From contig CAIUOG010000051.1 of NCBI GenBank assembly GCA_903900705.1, positions 1-51,568 on the forward strand: a DNA stretch of 51,568 nt. The letters run 5' to 3'. Of the stretch, positions 7,594 through 15,667 are shown piece by piece (the first letter of the stretch is position 1; each line of letters starts with the position of its first letter). A model generated the notes under the pieces. It was not told the origin of the DNA. It ran no database searches and worked only from the letters and a program-made list of their open reading frames with translations. This stretch comes from an uncultured Acidobacteriia bacterium (lineage in GTDB: Bacteria > Acidobacteriota > Terriglobia > Bryobacterales > Bryobacteraceae). The position numbers were made by a program, and so were the translations under genes.

Positions 7594-8671
7594 ACCGGTG
7601 CGGCTTGGGTCTCTGAGCCTGGCAAATCGGGTCTTTATGGCGCCTCTCACGCGTAACCGCGCGGACGCGGCGGGGGTGCCGGGCGAACTCGCGGCAACTT
7701 ACTACGCGCAACGCGCTTCGGCGGGACTGATCGTGACTGAGGCGACGCAGATCTCGCCCATGGGCAAGGGGTATATCAACACTCCGGGTATTCATTCCCC
7801 GGAGCAGGTGCGAGGGTGGCGCCGGATTGTGGACGCCGTTCATCAGAGTGGAGGCCGGATCTTTCTTCAGTTGTGGCATGTGGGCCGGATCTCTCATTCG
7901 TCCCTGTTGCCGAACAACGCGCAACCCGTTGCTCCATCGGCAATCCGCGCCGAGAGCCACACGTTCATTGCCACCGGCGCGGCGCAGGTTTCGGAGCCGG
8001 TTGCGCTAACGGCTCGCGGGATCGAGGAGACGCTGGCCGATTATGGGCTGGCGGCGGCCCATGCGAGAGAAGCCGGATTTGACGGGGTGGAGATCCATGC
8101 GGCGAACGGATACCTGATCGATCAGTTTCTACGAACGGGATCGAACCGGAGAAGCGATGAATATGGGGGAGTTGCGCGGAATCGGGTCCGCTTTCTGACT
8201 GCAGTGGTGGAGCGCGTCCTCGAAGTCTGGGACAGAGGGCATGTTGGTGTGCGCATCTCTCCGACGGTTGGTTTTAACGATATGTCGGACGAGAACCCAA
8301 TCGAAACCTTCTCCGTCGCGGTGGAAAGCCTCAACGGTTATGGGCTGGGGTACCTCCACGTGGTGGAAAGGTCGCAGGACAGCAAAGGCAGCAGCGCCCA
8401 GGATCTCGCGGTGTCGGCCCATCTGAGAACTCTTTGGAACGGTCTCTACGTCGCCAATGGCGGATATGACGGGCAGACGGGAGAGAGGGCAGTAAGAACG
8501 GGGCATGCCGACGCGGTGGCATACGGCCGCGCCTTTCTGGCCAACCCGGATCTGCCCCGACGGCTGCAACTGGGAGTCGCTCTGAATGAACCGGACCCCA
8601 GCACTTTCTACGGAGGGGGCGCCGCCGGTTATACGAGCTATCCCTATTTCTCGAAGGTGATGGTGGATTGA
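7577..8671 (+). CDS. Old Yellow Enzyme family NADPH-flavin ene-reductase (NemA-like)
   Basis: A 364-residue FMN enzyme that reduces activated C=C bonds and nitro groups of electrophiles such as enones, maleimides and nitrate esters. Visible marks: the N-terminal LFEPVRLGSLSLANR; RASAGLIVTEA; LQLWHVGRISH; H174 and N177 (EIHAANGY), which bind the substrate; Y179, the proton donor position; and the FMN phosphate region GGYDGQTGERA through VAYGRAFLANPDLP. Start: ATG at 7577 (MTKLFEPV) matches the family N-terminus. Three more in-frame ATGs lie upstream in the tandem repeat. The TetR/DoxX-like/OYE arrangement resembles nemR-nemA, so a role in electrophile defence is likely. It converges on the next gene with a 28-bp overlap. 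Confidence 0.93.
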   Translation: MTKLFEPVRLGSLSLANRVFMAPLTRNRADAAGVPGELAATYYAQRASAGLIVTEATQISPMGKGYINTPGIHSPEQVRGWRRIVDAVHQSGGRIFLQLWHVGRISHSSLLPNNAQPVAPSAIRAESHTFIATGAAQVSEPVALTARGIEETLADYGLAAAHAREAGFDGVEIHAANGYLIDQFLRTGSNRRSDEYGGVARNRVRFLTAVVERVLEVWDRGHVGVRISPTVGFNDMSDENPIETFSVAVESLNGYGLGYLHVVERSQDSKGSSAQDLAVSAHLRTLWNGLYVANGGYDGQTGERAVRTGHADAVAYGRAFLANPDLPRRLQLGVALNEPDPSTFYGGGAAGYTSYPYFSKVMVD

Positions 8672-9414
8672 GCGCCGAAGCGTTTGTAGTCGGTGTAGCG
8701 GATGGTGAGCTTTTCGCGGATGGGGGCGGCGCGGAAGTAGAGGGTGTCGTCGGCGGTGGTGAGTGCGGGGAACCAGAAACCGTTGACGAGTTTGCGGGTG
8801 GTGGTGAATTTCGGGAAGAGGTTTTCCTGTTTGGTGGTGACGATTTGCGGCACGGCCTGGCCGGTGCCGCGGATGACGGAGAAGTCATCCTGGCGGACCC
8901 AGATCAGACCGTCGAAAAGGCGCTGTCCGGAGAGGATGTGTTTGGGGCGGAGGCGGAGGACGAAACAGTCGATGCCGTCGACGGGTTCCTCGCCTTTGTA
9001 GTCGGCGTCGTAGTTCCAGAGCTGGTCTGAGGTCAGGACGAAGGGCTGGATGTTGCGGATGTCGGCGAAATCCTCCACGGTCATGATGAGGTTTTTGAGG
9101 TGGGATTCGGGCTGGCCGACGAACTGTTCGCTGCGTTCGCCGGAGGGCGAGAAGATGACTTCGCGGGTTTCCTTATACTCGCCGGTGGCTGCGCCGCGGG
9201 CATCGAGTTCCTGAAGGCGGACGGACTGGGTGTAGGTGTAGTGGCTGCGTTCCCCGGCGGTGGCGGTTTCGCGCGCTGCGACGAGTTTGGCGAGGTTGGC
9301 GGGGGGATCGGCCGCGCGCAGAGGGATTGCGGTGCAGAATGCTATGATGGCCGCGATGCCATACACGCCCAGGCGATATTGGGCGGTGGTGGGCGCGGGG
9401 TGGCTGGTCCTCAT
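8644..9414 (-). CDS. exported LolA-fold-like protein of unknown function
   Basis: A product of about 256 residues with an N-terminal signal segment (LGVYGIAAIIAFCTAIPLRAADPP), followed by a strand-rich body. Segments such as QLWNYDADYKGEEPVDGIDCFVL, GLIWVRQDDFSVIRGTG and NGFWFPALTTADDTLYF resemble the outer-membrane lipoprotein-sorting (LolA-like) fold common in exported acidobacterial proteins; this is a fold-level guess. The start is uncertain. ATG at 9414 gives a charged n-region before the hydrophobic core. GTG at 9366 and ATG at 9492 are alternatives. None has a Shine-Dalgarno sequence. With the 9414 start it overlaps the 5' end of the divergent protease gene by 59 bp. Confidence 0.75.
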   Translation of the reverse strand: MRTSHPAPTTAQYRLGVYGIAAIIAFCTAIPLRAADPPANLAKLVAARETATAGERSHYTYTQSVRLQELDARGAATGEYKETREVIFSPSGERSEQFVGQPESHLKNLIMTVEDFADIRNIQPFVLTSDQLWNYDADYKGEEPVDGIDCFVLRLRPKHILSGQRLFDGLIWVRQDDFSVIRGTGQAVPQIVTTKQENLFPKFTTTRKLVNGFWFPALTTADDTLYFRAAPIREKLTIRYTDYKRFGAQSTITFEK

Positions 9415-10312
9415 GGTGGCGGCGGTCTGGTATGCCGGCACGAAGAGCATACCGGCGATGGTGGCCCTTCCGGCCGCTGCCGCATTCCTCATCGAGTTTT
9501 CATTCTACCTGGTTCCGGGATTCAACGCCGCCTGGCTGGCGGATCGCCCGGAACTGCTGATGGGTTCGTGCCTGCTTCCTTACCTTGTATACAGCGTGCC
9601 GACGGGCAAATTTCTGCCGGCCGGGCTGATTTTTCTGTGTTCGGTGGCGGCGCTGATTTCCTGGTGGTATCGCGTGTTTCCGCGCTGGGCGGCGACGGAC
9701 GCGCTGTTTCTGGCGCTGGTGGCGACGGTATTGCTGTCGAAGGCCTTTGACCGCGTCTATCCGTCACCCATCCCGAAGGTTCCGTTCTCGACGCTGGGGC
9801 ATCTGATGCTGATCCGCGTGTGCGCGATCGCGGTGCTGGGGATGCGGGGTGGTGTGGCGGCGGAGTTCCGGTTTCTCCCCACGCTGCGCGAGATACGCGC
9901 CGGGGTGATGTGGTTTGCGCTGATGATTCCGCCGGTAGTCGCGGCCCTGTGGGCAACGGGGTTGTGGAAGCTGAAGGCGCATCCGAACGCGCCGGCCGGG
10001 GTGGCGCAGTTCTTCGGGATTCTGTGGGTGGTGGCGCTTTCTGAAGAGTTCTTTTTCCGGGGGCTGCTGCAGGACTGGCTGACGGGATGGCTGGGGGAGA
10101 ACGGAACGGCGGCGCTGCTGCTGACGTCGGTGCTGTTTGGCTCCGCGCATCTTTGGTTCAACCATGGCTTTCCGAACTGGCGCTTCAGCATTGTGGCGGC
10201 GATCTTCGGGCTGTTCTGCGGATTGTGCTGGAAACAAACGCGCAGCGTGCAGGCGAGCATGGTGACGCACGCCATCGGAGCGACTTTATACCGGGTGTTT
10301 TTTCAATCATGA
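9356..10312 (+). CDS. CPBP-family intramembrane endopeptidase (CAAX protease-like)
   Basis: A 318-residue multi-span membrane protein. The catalytic signature is EEFFFR (E230, E231, R235), followed by the motif-3 His (H265, FGSAHLWF) and a final His at H305 (THAIGA). The family normally shows HxxxN here, but A309 replaces the Asn. Such proteins cleave near membrane-embedded sites and include CAAX proteases and bacteriocin-immunity proteins; the substrate is unknown. Start: several close ATGs (9344, 9347, 9356). I chose 9356 because TATGAT ends 7 bases before it, as in a leaderless mRNA. The stop overlaps the next start (ATGA at 10309-10312), so it is probably translationally coupled to the secreted protease. 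Confidence 0.87.
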   Translation: MPYTPRRYWAVVGAGWLVLMVAAVWYAGTKSIPAMVALPAAAAFLIEFSFYLVPGFNAAWLADRPELLMGSCLLPYLVYSVPTGKFLPAGLIFLCSVAALISWWYRVFPRWAATDALFLALVATVLLSKAFDRVYPSPIPKVPFSTLGHLMLIRVCAIAVLGMRGGVAAEFRFLPTLREIRAGVMWFALMIPPVVAALWATGLWKLKAHPNAPAGVAQFFGILWVVALSEEFFFRGLLQDWLTGWLGENGTAALLLTSVLFGSAHLWFNHGFPNWRFSIVAAIFGLFCGLCWKQTRSVQASMVTHAIGATLYRVFFQS

Positions 10313-13300
10313 CGATTCGCGGCTTGCTGGTTTTCCTGTTTCTCGCCGGCGGTCTGAGCGCCGCCGAGCTGACGCGTTATGTGGTGGTTCTCAACGATCC
10401 GCCGGTGTCCGCGCAGGGGGAGCGGGCGCAGATTGAGCGGGCGCACGCGTCGGTGAAGACGGCGCTGCGGGGGCGGAATATCGCGGTGACGGGCGAATCG
10501 AGTGTCCTGCTGAACGCGTTGTTTGTGGCGGCGGAGCCGGCGCAGCTGGGGGCAATCCGGGCGCTGGCGGGCGTGAAGTATGTGGCGCGGGAGCCGCGGT
10601 TTCACCTGCAACTGGACCGCGCCGAGCAGCTGATCAATGTTCCGGCGGCGTGGAATCTGTTGAGCGGCGGGATGGCGGGCTCCGGGATGGCGGGCTCAAT
10701 GATAAACGCGGGCGCGGGCGTGAAGATCGGCGTGATCGACACGGGGATTCAGGCGACGCATCCGGCGTTTCAGGATACGGGCTTTCAGGCTCCCGCGGGT
10801 TTTCCGGCCTGCGGCATTTATCAGCAACCGCTGATGCCGATTGATTGCGCGCAGTTCACCAACAACAAGGTGATTGTGGCGCGGAGTTACGTGGCGAGTC
10901 TGGCGGCGGGCGTGGGGCCTGTGCCGGCGGCGAATTCCCGCCCGGACGACCTTTCGCCGCGTGACCGGGTGGGGCACGGCACGGCGGTCGCGATGGCGGC
11001 GGCGGGCGTGACGAACACCGGACCATCCGACACGATTACGGGTGTTGCGCCGAAGGCATATCTCGGGAGTTACAAAGTTTTTGGCTCGCCGGGCGTGAAC
11101 GATTACACGAGCGGGCAGACGGTGATTGCGGCGTTGACGGATGCGTACAGCGATGGCATGGATATCGCGATTCTGTCGCTGGGCGCGCCGGCGCTGGCAG
11201 GGCCGGACGATTCGGGAATCACGTGCGGCCTCGCGAATAACGCGGCGTGCGATCCGTGGTCGGCGGCGGTGAAGAACGCGGTTTCGACGGGGATGCTGGT
11301 GGTGGTGGCGGCGGGGAACGAAGGGCCGTCACTGGCGTCGATGGATTCGCCGGGCACGGCCCCGTATGCGCTGACGGTGGGCGCGGTGACGAACGGGCAT
11401 AACTGGTCGAATCCGCTGACGGTGAGCGGGCTGGGGCTGTTTCATTCGCTGCTGGGGGGAAGCGCCGCGCCGGTGGCGGGCGTGAACGCGCCGCTGGCGG
11501 ACGCGGTGAACGCGGGGGATTCGCTGGCCTGTAATCCGCTGGGCGCGGGTACCCTGAATGGCGCGTACGCCCTGGTGGAACGCGGGCTTTGTACGTTCGC
11601 GCTGAAGGCGCAGAATCTGCAGGCGGCAGGGGCGCTGGGCGTCATCATCACGAACAACAATGGCGATGACACGGTGCTGGTGCCGGGCGGTCTGGGCGGC
11701 GCGACGATTCCGGTGGCTTTTATTGGGTTTGACGACGGGCAGGCGATCCGGAACTATCTGCAGGCGAAGCCGAACGCGACGGCGAGCCTGAGCCCCACGC
11801 TGCAGCCGTATGACGTGACGACACAGAATCAGGTGGCGGCGTTCAGTTCGCGCGGTCCGGTGCTGGGTTCGGGCGGGCTGAAGCCGGATGTGATGGCGGT
11901 GGGCACGGATCTGTATCTGACGGGGCAGACTTATGACCCGAACGGGGCGCTGTACGCGCAGGGCGGGTATCTGACGAGCCAGGGGACGAGCTTTTCCACG
12001 CCGCAGGTGGCGGGCGTGGCGGCGCTGGTGAAGCAGGCGAATCCGGGGCTTTCGGCGCTGCAGCTGCGGTCGGCGATTGTGAATACCGCCACGCAGGATG
12101 TGACGGATAACGGCGTGGCGGCCTCGGTGCTGGCGGTGGGGGCGGGGAAGGCGAACGCGGTGGCGGCGGTGGGGACGAACCTGGTGGCGTCACCGGTGAG
12201 CGCGTCTTTCGGTGTGCCGCAGGTTTCGAAGCTGCCGGCGAATCAGGCGATTCAGCTGACGAATGTCGGCAAGACGGCGCTGAATCTGACGCTTTCGATT
12301 ACGCGGCGGACGGCGGAGACACAGGCGAAGACTTCGATTGACCGGCCGACGCTGACGCTTGCGCCGGGGCAGACGAATACGGTGAATCTGAGCCTGACGG
12401 GGCAGTTGCCGAATCCGGGAATTTACGAGGGCTTTGTGACGGTGCAGGGCGCGGCCTCGCCGGTGCAGATTCCGTATCTGTATGTGGTGGGGGACGGGAT
12501 TCCGTCTTACGTGACGCCGATTCTGGGCAATGGCGATGACGGGAACGCGGGGCAGACCACGTCATCCGGCGTGGTGATTCTGCAATTGCTCGATCAGTAT
12601 GGCGTGCCGGTGCCGAATGCGCCGGTGAATTTCAGTGTGGTGAGCGGCGGCGGGTCTTTGCAGAATGCCGATAACTCCACCGATATTTACGGTTTTGCCG
12701 GGGCGGAAGTGACGCTGGGGAAGACGCCCGGGACCAACGAGTTTGCCGGGACGGCGGGCGGGCTGGCCGTGACGTTCATGGCGACCGGGCGCGCGCAGCC
12801 GGCGATTACGCCGAAGGGTGTGGTGAACGCGGCCACCTTTGCTTCCGGCGCGGCGGTGGCTCCAGGCTCGTACGTGGCGATTTTCGGGACAGGTCTTGCG
12901 ACGGCAACGCAGGTGGAGAGTACGCCTTATCTGCCGGTTTCGCTGGGGCAGACGAGCGTCAGTTTCGACACGGCGGCGCAGAGCGCTCCGGGGCATCTGC
13001 ATTTCGTGACGACGGGGCAGGTGAATGTGCAGGTTCCGTGGGAACTGGCGGGGCAGAGCTCGGCGCAGATGAAGGTGTCGATCCAGAACAGTTCCGGCAC
13101 GCTCTACACGGTGCCGCTGGCGACGTATGCGCCGGGGATTTTCCAGATTCCGGTGGGCGGCGGCATGTTCGCGGCGGCGCGGGACGAGAACTTCAACACG
13201 ATCACGCCCGCGAACCCGGCGCTGGCGGGGCATGCGATTCAGCTGTATTGCAATGGCCTGGGGCCGGTGACGAATGCGCCGGGGAGCGGGGAGCCGTCGC

Positions 13301-13509
13301 CGGTGAGTCCGCTGTCGATGACGGTATCGACGCCGGTGGTGACGATTGGCGGGAAGCCGGCGCAGGTGCTGTTCAGCGGGCTGACGCCGACGGCGGTGGG
13401 GTTGTATCAGATCAATGTGGTGGTGCCGGCGGGGGTGTCGGGTACTGTGCCGGTGGTGGTGAGCACGAGTGGGGTGAACAGCGTGGCGGCGAATATTGTG
13501 GTGCAGTAA
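10309..13509 (+). CDS. secreted subtilisin-like S8 protease with PA insert and TIGR03437 C-terminus
   Basis: A 1066-residue multidomain protease. In order: signal peptide (MTIRGLLVFLFLAGGLSAAE); inhibitor-like propeptide (about 22-105); S8 catalytic domain with D144 (GVIDTG), H223 (GHGTAVA) and S561 (GTSFSTP); a protease-associated insert between His and Ser (about 390-480, VERGLCTFALKA); Ig-like sheets including a Big_1-like domain (about 745-830); and a TIGR03437 module (about 840-1066), the C-terminal domain typical of Solibacter-group secreted proteins. A short Met/Gly/Ser repeat (SGGMAGSGMAGSM) precedes the catalytic domain. The start overlaps the protease upstream (ATGA). The role is probably extracellular protein degradation. 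The TIGR03437 module itself has no established function. Confidence 0.93.
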   Translation: MTIRGLLVFLFLAGGLSAAELTRYVVVLNDPPVSAQGERAQIERAHASVKTALRGRNIAVTGESSVLLNALFVAAEPAQLGAIRALAGVKYVAREPRFHLQLDRAEQLINVPAAWNLLSGGMAGSGMAGSMINAGAGVKIGVIDTGIQATHPAFQDTGFQAPAGFPACGIYQQPLMPIDCAQFTNNKVIVARSYVASLAAGVGPVPAANSRPDDLSPRDRVGHGTAVAMAAAGVTNTGPSDTITGVAPKAYLGSYKVFGSPGVNDYTSGQTVIAALTDAYSDGMDIAILSLGAPALAGPDDSGITCGLANNAACDPWSAAVKNAVSTGMLVVVAAGNEGPSLASMDSPGTAPYALTVGAVTNGHNWSNPLTVSGLGLFHSLLGGSAAPVAGVNAPLADAVNAGDSLACNPLGAGTLNGAYALVERGLCTFALKAQNLQAAGALGVIITNNNGDDTVLVPGGLGGATIPVAFIGFDDGQAIRNYLQAKPNATASLSPTLQPYDVTTQNQVAAFSSRGPVLGSGGLKPDVMAVGTDLYLTGQTYDPNGALYAQGGYLTSQGTSFSTPQVAGVAALVKQANPGLSALQLRSAIVNTATQDVTDNGVAASVLAVGAGKANAVAAVGTNLVASPVSASFGVPQVSKLPANQAIQLTNVGKTALNLTLSITRRTAETQAKTSIDRPTLTLAPGQTNTVNLSLTGQLPNPGIYEGFVTVQGAASPVQIPYLYVVGDGIPSYVTPILGNGDDGNAGQTTSSGVVILQLLDQYGVPVPNAPVNFSVVSGGGSLQNADNSTDIYGFAGAEVTLGKTPGTNEFAGTAGGLAVTFMATGRAQPAITPKGVVNAATFASGAAVAPGSYVAIFGTGLATATQVESTPYLPVSLGQTSVSFDTAAQSAPGHLHFVTTGQVNVQVPWELAGQSSAQMKVSIQNSSGTLYTVPLATYAPGIFQIPVGGGMFAAARDENFNTITPANPALAGHAIQLYCNGLGPVTNAPGSGEPSPVSPLSMTVSTPVVTIGGKPAQVLFSGLTPTAVGLYQINVVVPAGVSGTVPVVVSTSGVNSVAANIVVQ

Positions 13510-13548
13510 GAGCGTTGTGCAGCAAGAGCGTTGTGCCGTAAAAGCGTG
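13501..13548 (+). repeat. three imperfect 16-bp tandem repeats spanning the protease stop codon
   Basis: Units start at 13501, 13517 and 13533 (GTGCAGTAAGAGCGTT, then GTGCAGCAAGAGCGTT, then GTGCCGTAAAAGCGTG). The first contains the TAA stop of the S8 protease. The second differs by one base that turns TAA into CAA. This looks like a local duplication of the gene's 3' end. Confidence 0.85.
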
Positions 13549-13572
13549 CACCGCAATATACTGGCAGGGACT

Positions 13573-14808
13573 ATGCGAATTTGTTTGCTGCCGGCGCTCT
13601 GTGTGTTGCTCTCTGTGGCGGCGCAGGGCGCGGATCTGATGAAACTGGCCCTGGGGCATGCGGCTCCGGCGGAGATGGCGGCGGCGATTGTTTCGACGCT
13701 GAAGGACGCTGATCTTACGAAGGGGACGGCGGTGGTGGCCGAGGGCGGGAACCTGTTCTTTGCCGTGAAGGCGGCGGGCGCGCCGACGCTTTTGATCAAT
13801 GAAAAGCCGGGTCCGGCGATGACGAAGGCGGGTGAGGTCTACTATGCGCTCGCCACGGTGGAAACGGGGCGCAGTCATAACTTCGCGTATCTGGTGGAGG
13901 GCAAGCCGTTCGGCGGGAAAACGGATGTTCCCGCGTGGCCCGCTGACGCTTATGCGCAGCCGGGCGTGCCGCAGGGGCAACTGACGGAAAAGCTGGTGCA
14001 TGCCAGTAAGATCTATCCGGGCATGCAGTCGAATTACTGGGTCTACACGTCCGCCGGGTATCGCGCGGGGACGCCCGCCGCGCTGATGGTCTGGCAGGAT
14101 GGCGAGGTGAATGTGGACCGCACGCAGCAATCGCACACGCTGAACGTGATCGATAATCTGACGGCGAAGAAGCGGATTCCCGTGATGGTGCACGTGTTTA
14201 TTTCGCCCGGCATGGTGAACGGCAAGGCGATGCGGAGCATTGAGTACGACACGGTGGATGACACGTATCCGCGCTTCCTGCGGGACGAGATTCTGGCGGA
14301 AGTGGGGGCGAAGTACAGCATCCGGAAGGATGCGTACAGCCGGGGGATTATCGGGGAATCGTCGGGCGCGATCTGCGCGTTTAACGCGGCGTGGCAGCAG
14401 CCGGATCAGTTCAGCCGGGTGGTGTCGCGGATCGGCAGCTTTACCAGCATTCAGTGGAAGGCGAATGTGCTGGATGGCGGGCAATCGTATCCGAACAAGA
14501 TCCGGAAGGAAGCGAAGAGGAATATCCGGGTGTGGCTGCAGGACGGGTCGGAAGACCTGGAGAATGAGCATGGCAGCTGGCCGCTGCAGAATATTCAGAT
14601 GGCGAATTCGCTGAAGCGCCAGGAGTACGATTTCCATTTCAGTTTCGGGAATGGCACGCATACGCGGATTGGCGGGCAGGTGGAAGCGCCGGCGGAACTG
14701 AGCTGGCTGTGGCGCGGGTATGACCCGGCGAAGACGGAACAGACTTATGAGATGGAGCCGGAGGAGCGCGGGAAGCCGCTCTGGAGAATCCGGTCTTTTA
14801 ACAGGTAG
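13573..14808 (+). CDS. secreted alpha/beta-hydrolase esterase (enterochelin-esterase-like)
   Basis: A 411-residue protein with a signal peptide (MRICLLPALCVLLSVAAQGA), a strand-rich N-terminal domain resembling an early-set/CBM48-type module (about 25-130), and an esterase-D/Fes-like alpha/beta-hydrolase domain. The nucleophile elbow is G261-E-S263-S-G265. The acid is probably the Asp in QDGSEDLEN and the base His that in GNGTHTR. It probably hydrolyses esters on exported or environmental polysaccharides or phenolics; siderophore hydrolysis is less likely because no siderophore genes are near. CAGGGA precedes the ATG, and a TATACT hexamer at 13557-13562 could drive separate transcription. Confidence 0.88.
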   Translation: MRICLLPALCVLLSVAAQGADLMKLALGHAAPAEMAAAIVSTLKDADLTKGTAVVAEGGNLFFAVKAAGAPTLLINEKPGPAMTKAGEVYYALATVETGRSHNFAYLVEGKPFGGKTDVPAWPADAYAQPGVPQGQLTEKLVHASKIYPGMQSNYWVYTSAGYRAGTPAALMVWQDGEVNVDRTQQSHTLNVIDNLTAKKRIPVMVHVFISPGMVNGKAMRSIEYDTVDDTYPRFLRDEILAEVGAKYSIRKDAYSRGIIGESSGAICAFNAAWQQPDQFSRVVSRIGSFTSIQWKANVLDGGQSYPNKIRKEAKRNIRVWLQDGSEDLENEHGSWPLQNIQMANSLKRQEYDFHFSFGNGTHTRIGGQVEAPAELSWLWRGYDPAKTEQTYEMEPEERGKPLWRIRSFNR

Positions 14809-14827
14809 AACCTTTAGCAGGTAAAAA

Positions 14828-15634
14828 ATGACGAGAACACTGGCTTTATTGACGCTGTCGGCACTCGCGCTGGGCGCGGCCGACAATACGCTGACTCCCG
14901 AAGAGAAGAAAGAAGGCTTCAGGCTTCTCTTCGACGGGAAGACTTATAAGAACTTCCGCGACCCCTCGAAAGAGACGCCGCCGGGCGATTCCTGGACGAT
15001 TGAAGATGGCTGCCTGACCACGCTGCCGAAGGCGCTGCGGCAGGAAGATCTGATCACCGCGAAGGCATATGGCGATTTCGAGCTGCGCTTTTCCTGGAAG
15101 GTTTCCGAAGGCGGCAATACGGGGCTGAAGTACCGGCAGCAGCGGACCGTTTATCTGGATCCGAAGCAGATGAAGGGGCCGTTTGAGGCGAACGTGCAGA
15201 AGCAGATCGATTCGCCGACGGTGGAACGCGCGAAGCTGGCGGCGGACGCGAAAGGCCAGGAATACACGGTGGCGTTTGAGATGCAGCTGATTGATGATCT
15301 GCGGCACCCGGACGCGAAGAAGAGCGAAGACCGCAAGACGGGCGCGCTCTATTCGATGCTGGCGCCGACGAAGCATCCGGCGCACCCGGCGGGCGAGTGG
15401 AATGACGCGCGGCTGATTCTGAAGGGCACGCATTTCGAGCACTGGATTAACGGGGAACTGGTGCTGAGCGGGACGCTGGATGATCCGGCTGGTCTGGCGA
15501 GTCTGAAGCATCGCTGGGAGAACGGGCCGGCGGTTTACGAGATTCTGGCGCATGAAAAGCTGACCGGGCAGTTCAGCCTGCAGCATCACGGCGACAAGGT
15601 CTGGTTTAAGAATCTGCGGATCAAAGAGAATTAG
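14828..15634 (+). CDS. secreted DUF1080 / 3-keto-disaccharide hydrolase domain protein
   Basis: A 268-residue protein: signal peptide (MTRTLALLTLSALALGA) followed by a full DUF1080 domain (beta-jelly-roll, concanavalin-like). It shows the typical opening GFRLLFDGKTYKNFRD, the SWTIEDGCL strand, YGDFELRFSWKVSEGGNTGLKYR, WNDARLILKGTHFEHWINGE and the closing KVWFKNLRIKE. Some members of this family cleave 3-keto-glycosides, so a role in breaking oxidised disaccharides outside the cytoplasm is a reasonable inference. An insert of about 70 residues between the two halves mentions no known motif. AGCAGG lies just before the start. It follows the esterase with a gap of only 19 bp, so the two are likely co-transcribed. 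Confidence 0.9.
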   Translation: MTRTLALLTLSALALGAADNTLTPEEKKEGFRLLFDGKTYKNFRDPSKETPPGDSWTIEDGCLTTLPKALRQEDLITAKAYGDFELRFSWKVSEGGNTGLKYRQQRTVYLDPKQMKGPFEANVQKQIDSPTVERAKLAADAKGQEYTVAFEMQLIDDLRHPDAKKSEDRKTGALYSMLAPTKHPAHPAGEWNDARLILKGTHFEHWINGELVLSGTLDDPAGLASLKHRWENGPAVYEILAHEKLTGQFSLQHHGDKVWFKNLRIKEN

Positions 15635-15667
15635 CGCTTCGTATACTCAATCACAGGGGTGGTTGCC

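Noticed and set aside
12562-14886. 774-residue minus-strand open frame
   Set aside because: Arg/His/Pro-rich shadow of the S8 protease and esterase genes; no motif.
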